A stretch of 64,000 nt of DNA from Zerene cesonia (Eukaryota > Arthropoda > Insecta > Lepidoptera > Pieridae), in the NCBI RefSeq assembly GCF_012273895.1, contig NC_052102.1, forward strand, positions 4,238,917-4,302,916, read 5' to 3'. Under the pieces are notes generated by a model. The model was not told the origin of the DNA, ran no database searches, and was given only the letters and a program-made list of their open reading frames with translations. This document shows positions 23,760-36,235 of this stretch, in pieces (the stretch's first letter is position 1; each line of letters starts with the position of its first letter). The position numbers and the translations under genes are program-made.

Positions 23760-26044
23760 TTACATTATGGATTAATGTTTTAACCTTGAATAGTCATAAG
23801 ATCACGTAACTTAGAATCTTTTTTATTTACCAATAAAGATTTTAGAGTTAAACGGTGTTTACATATTATTTACATTTTTTATCAATAAAATGTATCCAAC
23901 CTACGTCAAAATTCAAACATATGCTTTGACACTTCAAGAAATGTCAAAATTTTTCTACTTACAGCATTTTTTTTTTACATCTACATGGTTTTTGCTTTCT
24001 TTTTAAATCTTGTGGTTTTAAAACGAAAGGCGACATATTCATGCGAGAATAAAATATTAAGCCATTCATTTCTGCATGTATTTCAAAGTGGATTTCTATG
24101 TGCATGTCATTTTTAATTAATGTACTATATTAGTTCTGGAAGACTTGTATAAAAATTGTTCGTATAGCTTACTTACCATTTTCTTTATTGTGAATAGACG
24201 TATAGTGGTGATTAGCATTGTAGTACGTATTACAAGAATGATGGAATTTTTGACTCATCCTTACCGAAATATTATGCAGTGTTTTGATAATTTAAAATCA
24301 CATTAAAATATTGATTTTTATTAGACAAAACTATTGTGAACATTAAAAACATACTAGTTAATATGCAAAAACAGCTACAAATGAATTACAATAACGATTT
24401 ATGTAAACGCAGTGTCCGATAAGCTTATCATCGAAATATATCAAAGAGATAATAACATCTACAAATATGGAGTATAACGCTGTATTTTATCACACTCTAT
24501 AATTTTTATAACTGTATTCAGAATTGGTTGGCTTGGTTGGCTTTTTAATTCAATCTAATTAGGGAAATAAAGCAAAGTACGTAATTAACGATTATACAAT
24601 ACTATTTGCATCAAATAAAATTGAAATTGACTTAAAATTTACCTATTGGTAAAATATAGTGCGGATGATGGATTTATCTTATCGGTACCATATAGCATAA
24701 AAAGCACTAATAGAGATACTCCATAAATAAAGGGATTAGGCGCCTACAAAGGAGGTTCAGAATTCAGACTACAGTAATAACTGAAATCATTATTTTTAAA
24801 ATGCTAACATGTAACAAAAAAATATTTTGTATTCTAACGATGAAATTTTTAATAAATCGTTATAAGCGCCGGTGCTCTAGGTTTCGAAAAATTAGGTAGC
24901 ATCCAAATTTGCTCAGCTATTTGTAGAGCTTCCTCAACAAACAAACGTTACAGACTATATATATATATACTAATCACCGATTAAAAGAGTAATTCTTTTC
25001 AATGATAATTACTACCACAGATAACATAATACTAAACGATACAATATAGTGCACCTATTACACCCTATGTATAAATACTGTACCTCACAATATTTGAGAT
25101 TATAAATAAATTCGCTGTATCCTAATTGAGGCAGTTCGGAAGAGTTAGGCCTTGTAGATTTAGACGCTTGGCTCTACATGAGATCTGATATCTTTTTCAC
25201 AGGGCAAACCTAATGCGATCATCTTCATAACATTTTACATAAAATGTTTTTGGTGGGATTACAATAATTGATAATATAAGCTATCAGTCCTGTAACAGAT
25301 TAAGTAGTTTCTGTCTTGTATAGTAATTAACATAGTACCCTATTTGTTGTGATAATGCGTCCATACATAATGCACATGCGTGTAGTAAAACACCATGGAT
25401 AGTTGTTAGCACAGATAAAACAAAACCATGGATTGTGATCAGTATTGGGTACCTTATCCCTTTTCTGGTGATTCAACCAGGGCAATCCCTTTAATAATCA
25501 ATTAAGTATCCCGTAATAGGAAGATTTGCGATTTTTTTGTTTTTAAATTGTACCAGGGGAAGGTTTGTTTATGATCTGAGCGTACTAATTGGCCCCTTAA
25601 GTTCTAAAGATCTATTCAAAATGTTCGGATTTGAAATAATTTTATTACAAAAATATAATTGATTCAGAAAAACTTGCTTTACATAGCGTTCGGTGCTACT
25701 CACGACAACATCATTCGCAGTTACACACTTTTATTAATTTTTTACCTGTTCATTGCCGTTTTGCCCTCTCTTATTACATTACTCTTTGCATGTTGCTCTT
25801 TTAAGAAAATAAAGGCGGCAACATTGTTTGTGACACTGTTTTTTCAAAAGCTAAATACCGAGAAAGTATAAGTGCCAAAGAAAGATTTCTAAAAACAGAA
25901 AATTCTGGCAAAAATTATGCCTTAAAAATATCGGGCTATTCATAAAAGTCAAGTCCACAGATGCTGTTTGCGCAAACAAAGTACCTACTCTGTGGCGAAA
26001 TCTATTTGCTTGAATTAGGGAAATAAAAATAATAAATATCCAAT
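23760..26044. other. Intergenic between two divergent genes (391-aa gene and ASCC1)
   Basis: No coding region is supported. The DNA is AT-rich with a short (TA)n run at about 24957-24970. Both promoters should fall here. An ORF at 25659-25871 with hydrophobic stretches has no splice or codon support and is rejected. Confidence 0.5.
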
Positions 26045-29000
26045 ATGAACGATATTCTTAGACCAGAGTTAGTGTGGATTGAAGGCAGATGTTATAGAGC
26101 AAATGATGCTACTTCAGAAATTTCAACTCATGTTGAACATGATTTATATGAAAATGGTAAGGAATTTTATGCCTTTACTAAAGGGTTGCAATAAATAGGT
26201 ATAGTATGATTTAATTTAAAATCAAATAATGTATTGTAGATTGTAAAAAGAATATATATAGGTACTTCAGTTTTTAACAGCTATTTAAGTATGTAAAATG
26301 CATTTGCCATTAAGGTATATATTATGAAAACTGACTTTTGAATAGGTGTCTTATAAAATAAAATCCTTGTGTATCAATACAAAACAAATTACTTGAAATT
26401 AAACCCAGTTACACACAAATGCAAATGATATAAATCATTATGATATGCATGTTACTGTATTTGTAGAAATTCCATTCCAAGATATGCAAGAAGATGATGA
26501 TGATGATGATGTCGATGTTAAAGTTATGGATTCCGGCAGATATTGTACAAGTCTCCATGTTTCTAAGTAAGATTCTATTTTATCAGTAGTTGTGTTCCAT
26601 ATTTAAAAATATTTTCATAGCACATGAAACGGAAACTGTGAAAAGAATTTTCCAGCTTTGCCATCATTTTTCATTGCTATTCCACTCTACTTCTGTACCA
26701 AGATTTTATTTAGCCTAAAAGCGTTCCTCATTAAATGGACTATCCACTAATAATTTATTTTTTATGCAAGTCAGTAGCTAAGATTTCTACATTCAACTAA
26801 ATAAACATAAACTGTTTACCTTTTTAATATTAGTAAATATAAAATATTTTTTTTACATGATTTAGTGTCAAATGTTTACCTCGAAAGTGAAGATTTTTTT
26901 TAATTCAATACAAGTAAGTATGTAAAGAGTCAAAAAATAAAACAAATTTATTAGGAGGCAAAAGTGTTTAGTACGTAGATACACATAATTTTCATTAAAC
27001 CTCATAGCATTTTAATTATGAATTTCAAAAATAATAATCCATCAACATGTCTCTTATTATATGTATGACTTACTAGCGGTCTGCCCTAGCTTCTCTCGTG
27101 GTACATATATAGCTTATAGCCTTCCTCAATAAATGGGCTATCTAACACTGAAACAATTTTTCAAATCGGACTAGTAGTTCCTGATATTAGTGTGTTCAAA
27201 CAAACTTTGCAGCTTTATAATATTAGTATTATAGATTATTAGAAAAAAATAAAATGTATGATTTTCAGGCATTATTTGGGACAAATTATTGGAAAGAAAG
27301 GTTCAATGAGAATGCAAATACAAAGAGACACCAACACAGACATTAAAATTCCTAGGATTGGAGAAAACAAGGACATTCTCATATATGGTCCGAGCATTGC
27401 AGTTAGTGCTTTTACAGTTGGATATTTATCTTATACTATCTGCACTCCCTGGCTCCGACCGGGTCATTCAGTCATTTATCGTAATTGAAATAATATAAAC
27501 TAGCCTATTTACTATTTTCATGATATTGTTTTCAGAATGTAAAAGCAGCTTGTCGAAGAATAAACATTATTGTGATGGCTGCTAGAAGGAAGCAGAGACC
27601 AACCCATTTCATTTCAATTCCACTGCACCAACCTAACATACAGAAAACATTTGAGATCTTCAAGGTTTACTTGATTTTAAATGGCCTTAATGGGTACTAG
27701 AAACAGTTTCAGTTGAAAAAAAAAAGTTTTTTTTTATTTATCCAATTAAGTGGGAAATATGTACAATACAATGCAATTTTTAGACATGTAATTAAATTTA
27801 TTAATAAATCACAACATCAAATGGAACTTTTTATGAAAAGAATGTTTAAAATTTTCTAAGTAGTTCTTGTATTTATACACGGAGAAATCCATAACGTCTT
27901 TTTATAGGAATCGGTTTTACGAGAATGCCAGAGTTTAGACGAATGTTTGTTTATACCATCAAGTAAGCTTCACCTGACCGTTGGTGTGATGTGCCTGATG
28001 GATAATGAGGAGAGAATACTGGTGTCAAAACTACTCACTGAAGCAAAGGAGCATATAATCATGTAAGTATAGACTTTTTTGACTTTTCTTTTTAGAACTG
28101 AAACAGTCTGATAAAATAAAACAAAATCTGATAAATTAACTTAAAGTAACAATGTTTTACTACTGCAAAAATTTACCAACAGCCTATAAATAAAAAATGT
28201 TGATTCTTTTTTTTGCAACTTAGCCTCTTAAATATAAATAAGGCTCAAAAATTTTGTTTTCAAAAATATATTATCCTAAAATATTTAAATATATAAAAAA
28301 TGTTAATATATAGTATAATTTGTGTTTGATTTTGCCTTTCTTTGGTCTATGAATACCATATGTCATCTATTTATCATTGATCTGTTATTTCTATTTATAA
28401 CTTTAATTTCATTTCTCCCTACAAAAAATAGGCCATTAGACCTTTTTTGTCGAATTTTATATAAAACAATGCCTGTGTCCCAGCAGTGGGAACATATATG
28501 GGCTGATGATGATGATGATGATAAAACAATGAAATTTCATGTTTGAATTTCAGTCCTATTATACAAGAACATTTGCCTTTAAGATTAAGAATAAAAGGTT
28601 TATCCTATATGAATGATGACCCAAAAGAAATAAATGTATTATATAGTTGTGTTGAAGAAGAAAATGCTCCAGCTGGATTGTTACAAAAAATGGTGGATGA
28701 TATATTAGATTACTTTTATAAAAAAGGTAAAAATCTTTTAAAATCAATATCCATTATAAAATATGATGATGTTCTGTTTTTACCATTTATTACTAATAGA
28801 TATGGATACTGAATGAATTTTCATAAGATCTAGGTGACACGCGTGACGTTAAGTAGCCGTTCCATTTTCTTATTATTTTTTGCTCACGATGATTTTCAGT
28901 ATTATAAGGTGTTTTATTAAAAAAATCTAGAATAAATGAGTTCACGAGTTCACTTTATTTTTAAAGTGTGTATATGAAAAATACAAGCCTATAATCAGAA

Positions 29001-29311
29001 TAAGTAAACTGTTTTGTGATACTACATAAAGTATTCTTCTAGGGTTTATGGAAAAGGAGTATGATCGCGATAACGTTAAAATGCACGTCACTCTTCTCAA
29101 TACAAAATATCGAAGAAGGAGTGAAGACGACGATGACAGTGTGCCAAGGAATAAGGGAACCAGACAGACTTTCGATGGAACTGAAGTGTTGAATAAGTTT
29201 AAAGATTACGATTTCGGCGTCGTACAACTTACAGAAATTCATTTATCCCAAAGACAAACAATTGGCCCTGATGGGTATTACCAACCAACGTGTGTAATAA
29301 ATATATCTTAA
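26045..29311 (+). CDS. ASCC1: ASCC1 orthologue (activating signal cointegrator 1 complex subunit 1), complete
   Basis: ASCC1 belongs to the ASC-1 complex, linked in mammals to transcriptional coactivation and to alkylation-damage repair with ASCC3. Seven coding exons, 26045..26156, 26467..26566, 27269..27401, 27536..27664, 27908..28062, 28554..28726 and 29043..29311, total 356 codons plus stop, close to vertebrate ASCC1. An acidic run in exon 2 (EDDDDDDVDV) is coded by a GAT microsatellite. A KH domain follows with HYLGQIIGKKGSMR (GKKG loop, residues 79-82). Next comes an AKAP7-like 2H phosphoesterase domain with two H-x-T motifs, KLHLTVGV (H180, T182) and MHVTLLNT (H282, T284), both intact. 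Intron 3 uses a weak GTTAGT donor at 27402, chosen because it keeps phase and joins GPSIA to NVKAACRRIN. The gene is upstream of and divergent from the 391-aa gene. Identification is confident. Confidence 0.92.
27072..27240 (+). repeat. Lepidopteran repeat (TAGCGGTCTGCCC type) in ASCC1 intron 2
   Basis: It starts CTAGCGGTCTGCCCTAGCTT, contains GGTACATATATAGC, AAATGGGCTATCTAACACTG and TCGGACTAGTAGTTCCTG, and ends at GCTTTATAATATTAG. The same family occurs on the opposite strand at 29530 and in partial form at 43451 and 51875. Confidence 0.7.
28450..28525 (+). repeat. LINE 3' tail with (GAT)n in ASCC1 intron 5
   Basis: ATGCCTGTGTCCCAGCAGTG is followed by GGAACATATATGGGC and a TGATGATGATG microsatellite. 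This is a very common lepidopteran LINE 3' end, where the trinucleotide run is the element tail. It sits just upstream of exon 6. Confidence 0.7.
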
Positions 29312-29410
29312 GTAGAGGTTATATATAAGGATATCTCCTGTTCCAGAAGCTCACAAGCAGGAATCTGTTTGTTTATTAAATGCCTTTTGTGAACTCTGTA
29401 CTAATATGTG

Positions 29411-29416
29411 AATAAA
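29411..29416 (+). terminator. Poly(A) signal of ASCC1
   Basis: AATAAA 100 bp past the ASCC1 stop codon, followed by a T-rich stretch. A short 3' UTR is implied. Confidence 0.55.
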
Positions 29417-29529
29417 AAAATTCATATTTTTTATCATAAAAAATGTATTTTATTTTATTAATCCCTGTTTGTCTGAGGTGCGATTTATTATATGAGCTTT
29501 ATTATATATATATATTGATTTGTGATTAT

Positions 29530-29727
29530 TCTATGTCTATACTAATATAATAAAGCTGAAGAGTTTGAATATTTGTATGTTTGGTTGAACGCGCTAATCT
29601 CAGAAACAACTGGTTCTATTTGTAAAACTTCTTTCAGTGTATATAGATAACCTAATAATTGTGGAAGGCTATAGGCTTTATGTGTATCCGCCTATGGTAC
29701 ACATATAGCCGTGGCGGACTGCTAGTA
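29530..29727 (-). repeat. Lepidopteran repeat (TAGCGGTCTGCCC type), minus orientation
   Basis: It reads CTATACTAATATAATAAAGC at the left and ends CCGTGGCGGACTGCTAG at the right, the reverse complement of the family at 27072, with the internal GGTTGAACGCGCTAATCTCAG segment. Confidence 0.65.
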
Positions 29728-30189
29728 TAATATATAAATGAATAGATTTTTCACGAAATTTTAAAGTATCCATAGGGATGCCACCCAATTTTATTAAATA
29801 AATTTAGGTGAGCTTTTTGTTACAAAAATAATGTTGTGTGTGACGCCGTTAGATTGTAAAAACTTTTAGAATACAATTTTACTCCCGAGAATGCAAACTA
29901 TCGATGAATTGTGAACCTGTACATTCGTTTGCAATTTAATGTATATATGTAGTATACAGAGAACTAACTGATTCCAAACGTCCAACACGTGCAGGTTGTA
30001 AACCGACGTAGCCACTTTTCTGTGTACTTTTTAAATAATCCGAACCTAACCTCACCCATCATATCGATTGTCCTTTACGCAATTTAATGGTTTCAAATGG
30101 ATAGTTTATAATCTACCGAAAAATAATGCACTAACTTGCAAGTAGTATGTTACCTTGGGCAATTTTTCGGAAGAATGCCATTTCCGGAT

Positions 30190-30370
30190 AAGTTAGTTTA
30201 TGTCATAGTGGGCATCCGAACTGGTGGTTCGCCTGATGATAAGCGATCACCCGTGAACATTTGCAGAGCCTCAGCGAATGTGTTGTTTTTAAAGGGTCAA
30301 GAAATATGGAGGATTGTCGATGGGAATTAATGGAAGAGTTAGGAAAAGGATACGGGCCTCCGTATTTCAA
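30190..30370 (+). repeat. Lepidopteran repeat (GTTCGCCTGATG type)
   Basis: It contains GGTGGTTCGCCTGATGATAA and GCGATCACCCGTGAACATTTG, then TGGAGGATTGTCGATGGGAA and GATACGGGCCTCCG. It shares the core with the copy at 12575. Confidence 0.6.
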
Positions 30371-30891
30371 GTTTTGCGCGAGATTGTAATCTATCAGTAT
30401 TTGAATGTTACGGCGACATTATTTACAAAAATATGGTTATTAAACAGCTAGAATAATGTAGCGCCGTAGAAGGTTACTGTGGGCAAAAGCGCTAAAGTGC
30501 GGAAAAGTCACAATACCGATAGCGAAATTAGAATTTCTTATATTGGTATTAACTATTAAACACTTAACTGAATCTTTCGCGTTTGAGTAAGTCTCAAAAT
30601 CCCCCTTGGGATCCCCTACTATAGTACCTATCTTTATCAGGCCCAAGAATATTAATGATTATATAATAATATTTTTTCAATTACCTACCTACAGCGATAC
30701 TAAATACAAAATTTTTGAACATTGGCCCTACAAATTATACTTTAATTAATTATTTAGCAGCATTTATGTAAATTTATTTTGATGGCCGGTTAAGAGCGGA
30801 ATTTGAATCAAATCGAGATTGCGAACTACGTAACTATAGTATTGTATCCTCAAACATTTTGAAAATATGGACGTTTTAACTCTATTATTTA

Positions 30892-31233
30892 TATAGGTGC
30901 AGTGGCGGATTTACCAGCGGGCTGAGTAGGCGAGCCTAGGGCGGCAGTTTTTGGGGGCGGCAAATTTGGGGAACGAAACTTTTTTTGTTTTTTTTTTTTC
31001 ACCTCATAGAAATCAAAAAGATTTTTCTATGACGGTCTTCAGCTGATGCCTGCAACAAATTTTATCGATGACTTTTCTGTCTCACTTGTCATTGCACATT
31101 TCGGGAGTAGCAAACTTCCACTTGCAGTGTAAAAATAATGTATGAAATGACAATTGTTGAGGCAAGGGCGGCAAAAACTATTCAGCCTATACGGTATACC
31201 CTGAAAATTTGTAAATCCGCCACTGTATAGGTG
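30892..31233. mobile_element. Short non-autonomous hAT-like element (MITE) with 8-bp target duplication
   Basis: The element is 326 bp (30900-31225). It begins CAGTGGCGGATTTAC and ends with the exact reverse complement GTAAATCCGCCACTG, giving 15-bp terminal inverted repeats. It is flanked on both sides by TATAGGTG (30892-30899 and 31226-31233), an 8-bp target site duplication. The CAGTGGCG terminus and 8-bp duplication are the hallmarks of hAT transposons. It contains no transposase ORF, so movement would need an enzyme supplied in trans. Perfect termini and duplication suggest a fairly recent insertion. Confidence 0.9.
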
Positions 31234-32177
31234 TATATATATGACTACTTACCGATAAATCACCTTATCTATACTAACTCTACCTAAAAAAATTAACAAA
31301 TATAATAATATATCATGAGGAATCAATAGTACCTTCATTTTTTCCTATAGGTATATATAAGTAAAGTTAAACCATTATTTATTCAGCATTATTTCATCCC
31401 CCATATATTCACGGCCCACAACATCCCTTGGCAGCTTATTCTATACTTTATGAAAATCGCCACTTATGCGACCTCTTCGACCAACTTCTACTCTTCAATA
31501 TCCATTAAATTTATATGCTGTATTTTTATTGATTTCCTTTATAACTCATTTTTTATACATTATATGCCTATTTCTTATTAATACAACATTATGAAAATTC
31601 AAGTAAAGAGCCCACATATAAATATACAAATTATTATTAGATAAGGTCGCACAAAATACGCCTTCTATCTCAGAATTAAGATAGAAATGTAAAGGTCTGC
31701 TTATCTCTTGCTATAAACGTGGCCCGCGTGCCAATTTAACTGCGGCATTGTTCTGAATACTTGTTTTAGTTAACAGCCGAGTGACTTTTACTGGCAGTAA
31801 CTTAGTTTGAAACAAGCCAATCATTGCTTTTCAATAAAGTTTATTTTAAATATTTTATTAGGTTGTCTCAAAAGGTTGAATACTTGTAAAATTACGTTGC
31901 TGTTCTAATTCCTTATGAATTTTTGACATAGTGGCTTATGTTATACGTAAATAATATACATATTGTTAATAAAAACGATATGAACATTTATTATAATTAA
32001 TTTGAGTTTAATGTCACAATGATATAATGCGAGAGGTAGTTAAATCCTTTAAAGTGTGGTTTATAGCTTTTCTAAATGTAAGAAAAAGAGCTAATTGTCA
32101 ATTATCTGTGATCCATATCATCTTATATTATATATAAACTATTTTTTTCTCATTTTTGGCGTTTACAATAATGGTTA

Positions 32178-32254
32178 GGTTACCTACCTATGAAGATTAA
32201 TAATTTGAACGGTAAACAATTCAAACTGTTAATCCCCATAGGTAGATAATAACC
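32178..32254. repeat. Imperfect inverted repeat, arms about 33 bp
   Basis: Left arm 32178-32209 (GGTTACCTACCTATG...) and right arm 32220-32254 (...CATAGGTAGATAATAACC) pair with a few mismatches around a 10-bp centre. It is probably a degraded foldback element. Confidence 0.65.
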
Positions 32255-33088
32255 TCAAAAACTACTTTTCCGGCAAACTCTGAATTTACATTCGTAATAA
32301 TAAAAAAACGTTGTTAAGGTTGAAAAACCCTAGAACTGTAACCATAGAAATCAAAGCGCGGGCCTTGAAGCTTTTCGTCGTAGGCCGTAGCGTTGCCTAC
32401 GAGCGATGAAGTCGTAGCGGGTTGCGTCAGTACACTCTCAGAGCTTACGCGAATGACGCGTTCTATGTTACAGTTGTTGTGATTCATCACTCTGCCGCGT
32501 TTTTATTATTTTACATAGATATATAATACAAGTATCCTATTGTTTATAGGTAAGACACTTTGATGATTTTACTGTTTGTCGTTAGATAGAAAAGAACTAA
32601 AATTATAACGTAAGAATCAGTTTTATCATTTCATATAGCCGTAATTCATGTTTGGTTGTTAGGTGACAGTGTTTCCAATATTTTCTTTAAATGTTTTCGA
32701 AGTATCGGAATGATCATTCAATTTTTCTACGTATAATTTATTATCATCGTATTAGGTCATAAATTCCTGGAATCTTATGGCCCCTTGTATCAAAACATGG
32801 GTACTAAATAGTCGACTTTTTAATGATTTTATTCTTATTTAATACTCATTAACACATTCCAGTGTGTTGGGAAAACACTTATTGCAAAGGAGGGTCCTCA
32901 ACTTGCTGGAGTCGTTAAGTGTAGAGAAGGGATCGAGCCCTTTAGAGATTTAAAATGTAATTACATCCTGCGCCATTATCATTCTGTTCAATAATTATAA
33001 TATTATAATTTTTTGTATGTTTCATATTAAGTACCAGGAGTTATTAACTGTGCATGTGCATCATATTGGATATTAATTTGAAATATAT

Positions 33089-33159
33089 GGAAAATAAAGT
33101 ATAATATATGATATAAAGTGGGTAGAAATAACAATTCTACCTTGTATACTTTATTTTCT
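33089..33159. repeat. Nested inverted repeat
   Basis: Outer arms GGAAAATAAAGTATA (33089-33103) and TATACTTTATTTTCT (33145-33159) match at all but one position. Near the centre of this structure is a perfect 7-bp hairpin, GGTAGAA / TTCTACC (33121-33141). Confidence 0.65.
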
Positions 33160-34140
33160 ACCTCAAAATATTGATTAAAATAAAATAAGTTTTGCAACTG
33201 TCAAGAATTTGTTGGATGTATTTGTACGTAAATTATTTAAAAAATAATTATCATCAATTTAAGATCGTCAAATAATCAAATAATGTTCAGCACAAGACAA
33301 TGGTTTTCCAATTTTGCACTTTTATGGTTTAAAGTTTACCGTTCTTTCTACAATATATAATTAATGCGTGCTCAGCCGTATGTATCAACTGTAAAGTGCG
33401 TTTCGTCGCATGATGAATGGACTACGGTCGCGTCATCGATCGAACTCGAAAAGGAACAGTTTAATGATTTGGGCTACTTATTTTTTTTACTATAATCCCT
33501 ACTAGATATTGGATATGAAATATGGATATGAAAATATGAATTGCATATTCTATTTATAAGAAATGAAGTAGAGTGCTTCGATTCTACTGGACAATTTAAT
33601 GTGATTTTCTGAAGAAAAATCAGCCTTACATATATATTGTATTTCTTATGAATAATTTAATAAAAACAAAAAATAAGAGTATAGCTAAAGGCATATATAA
33701 TTAAATAATTTTTGTAAGATTACCAAGCAATTCTTATGGTTATGAAAGTTACCGATTTTCAAATATCCCGATAAACCTATCGGTAATGTAATTGGTTTGT
33801 TTACGTAACGGTGTTAAGATACTTCTACATATTGACATGAAGAAGCTCGTACATAAGACACTTTGAAATGTTATACTAAAATAATTAAAGTAATAAGTCT
33901 ACAAGTATTTTTTTTTTTTCAACCTATCAAATAAAGTTAAAAAGATTTAGATTAACTGAATTAAATCTTTCAGTCATATATGAGGTAAATGTCTCTAAAG
34001 TTTGACCTAGACTTCCAATAACGTATTTCTTTTGCGCCGCACTTTTATATTACGGCATCCATGAAGGTTATAAGATAGAAAAGAAGCTTTTATTAAAACC
34101 ATTTTGTAAATCGAAATAGTTACTTATAGGAATAATTCGG

Positions 34141-34325
34141 TAATTAGAAAAATAAAACAATTATTTTTATGGCTTACGGAAAGTGGAAAAATAATATAAC
34201 ATGAAATAGTTTATTTTAAAAATATCCAAATAACTAGAAAAAAAAACAGTTTGTTTTTATAGGACTTATAGAAGGTAGAGAAATTATATACCGTTAAATA
34301 GTTTTTTTGGGATATAGCCAAATAT
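34141..34325. repeat. Diverged tandem duplication, unit about 90 bp
   Basis: Copies start at 34141 (TAATTAGAAAAATAAAACA) and 34231 (TAACTAGAAAAAAAAACAG). They share TTTTTAT, GAAATAGTTT-like and CCAAAT segments in the same order. The copies have drifted apart, so the duplication is old. Confidence 0.6.
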
Positions 34326-36034
34326 ATTGAATCGTGCTTTAAAGAAATGCAATACAGTTGTGTCTCACACCCTAAAATTATGAAATGAATTTAAAAAGGT
34401 AGATTGTTCAAATAAATATCATCATGACATTTACATAATAAGTAAACGCGAAAATATATGTGTCTTCACAAAATTCATACTCTACACGTCTTCAAATAAA
34501 TTTGAATTTCTATTCATCAGTCTTAAATAAACACAATTTCGTACTTAGGTTAAATTACTTAGATTTTACAGCATGATTCTTTGTCGTGAACTAACAAGGG
34601 GCTAGGTAACTCAATACTATTGGATTATCTTGTAGCAACCCCAAGAATATTCTTTATTAAGTTACCGACGTCTATATGTACCTCTCTTTATCGAACTTGT
34701 TACTTATTGACTTTACGATTTCCAAACAAAACATAACATAATTCAATGAAAAGATAATTTATTTCTGTCTATATAAAAACACAGTATATACATCAAAGGT
34801 AGTTTATGTTACGTGAAAATTAATACAGTAACAGTAAAAATATATTTTTTATTTTTAAATCAGAGGAACAAAATAAACACGTCAATATATTGTTGAAATA
34901 TGTGCTGCTGTCGCAACTCGAGCGACCCAATTGTAACAACTATCTTTCTTATATCTAGTCGACACGGTCAAGTAGCCAGTTGAGTGTCGTATACAATTCT
35001 TGCAGCCTTGATCTAAAATGTTGCAAAATATTTATGAAACTATTATATTAATTGTATTATTTATCAAAATCTTTCATGTTTATTTATTGTGTATTAAAGA
35101 CCGCCTTCAATGTCCAGTAGTTAGGTAAAGCATTACTTACGTCACTTACACACAACAATGGGGCGGGCATATTACGGGACTGGCCCTCTTGTCTGTAAAG
35201 ATAATTGATCAGAAATTCAAATATTACTGCTATTAAACGAGATAATACATTGTTTTGATTGACTTTGACTAACATGACGTTTATTACACAAATCTTAACT
35301 ATATCATTTTAAATATAGAGTTTAAATTACGATGAAAATAAAGACACATGGCGGTGGTCCTAAATTCCCTTCGATCTTGAAAATTTTTTATTGTCTAATA
35401 AAATGTAATCATTATAATGTCTAACGTACTTACTAAAATGAGAAAAGCACAAAGTTTAGATAAAGTTAAAATGAAGCCCTTATTTCTTTTAGTGAAGGCA
35501 GCTTGCGTAGATGGGTAATAATCCCTTGTATAAAATCCGCCTTGCTGCTGTTGATTTTGTTATTTTGTTTCTCTATGTTTGAGAAATATAAGGACGGTTA
35601 TTAACGTTTGTCTTCAAATGAATTCAAACAAATAGGTACATATTTGGATCAGTGAACTGCTAACAACATTTATTTTTTAATTTCACATTTGTATTCATGT
35701 AAATAAATCACTCAAAGGTATATAATTTTTTATTATGCTGCACAGCTACATTTAATATTTTGATAGTTACTCAATAAATGAGATTAAAATATATAATTTA
35801 AACGCAAAACACTTTTTAAAAATATTTTACGCTAAAGTATTGCGCAAATGAAAAGCTTTTTGTATGTTGGATGTTATCCAACAACAAAAGTTTTTGGGGA
35901 AAAAGAAACGACAAACACTATATATTATTACCTTACAAAGAAAGAATGATAAGGGACAAAAACAGGGAATCTTGTGACACGCTATGAATATTTAACAAGC
36001 CTCAATAGGTTTTATCTTTTAAGTTAATTGGTGT

Positions 36035-36235
36035 ATATGTACTTAATCCATACTAACGAAAATATGTTTGTTTGCCTTTCTTTCACGTCGCAAAGGAGAG
36101 ATTTGCGATATGATTTTCCGTCAGGAGATTATCTTGAGATAGCTAGATTAGGCTGTGGGTTAAACATTTCATTCTCATGGGTTATATTTTATACCTTCGA
36201 CTACGCAGGCAACGCCGCGGACGGAAGCTAGTATG
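36035..36235 (+). repeat. Dispersed repeat (ACTAACGAAAATATG ... GACGGAAGCTAGTATGG)
   Basis: It has the layout of a lepidopteran interspersed repeat: CATACTAACGAAAATATGTT at one end, CAGGCAACGCCGCGGACGGA followed by AGCTAGTATGG at the other. The internal AGGAGATTATCTTGAGATAGC segment is consistent. An ORF through it (36028-36231) is a by-product. Confidence 0.5.

Larger units (their letters stand above)
31240..36030. other. Gene-poor stretch with foldbacks and local duplications
   Basis: No coding exon with splice support was found on either strand. Besides the separately listed inverted repeats (32178, 33089) and tandem duplication (34141) there is a GC-richer patch at about 32350-32470 with a small hairpin (GTAGGC ... 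GCCTAC). The rest is AT-rich and unremarkable. Confidence 0.45.

Noticed and set aside
25659..25871. 70-codon hydrophobic frame near ASCC1
   Set aside because: AT-rich codons rich in Phe and Leu produce membrane-like translations by chance; there is no start context or splice support.
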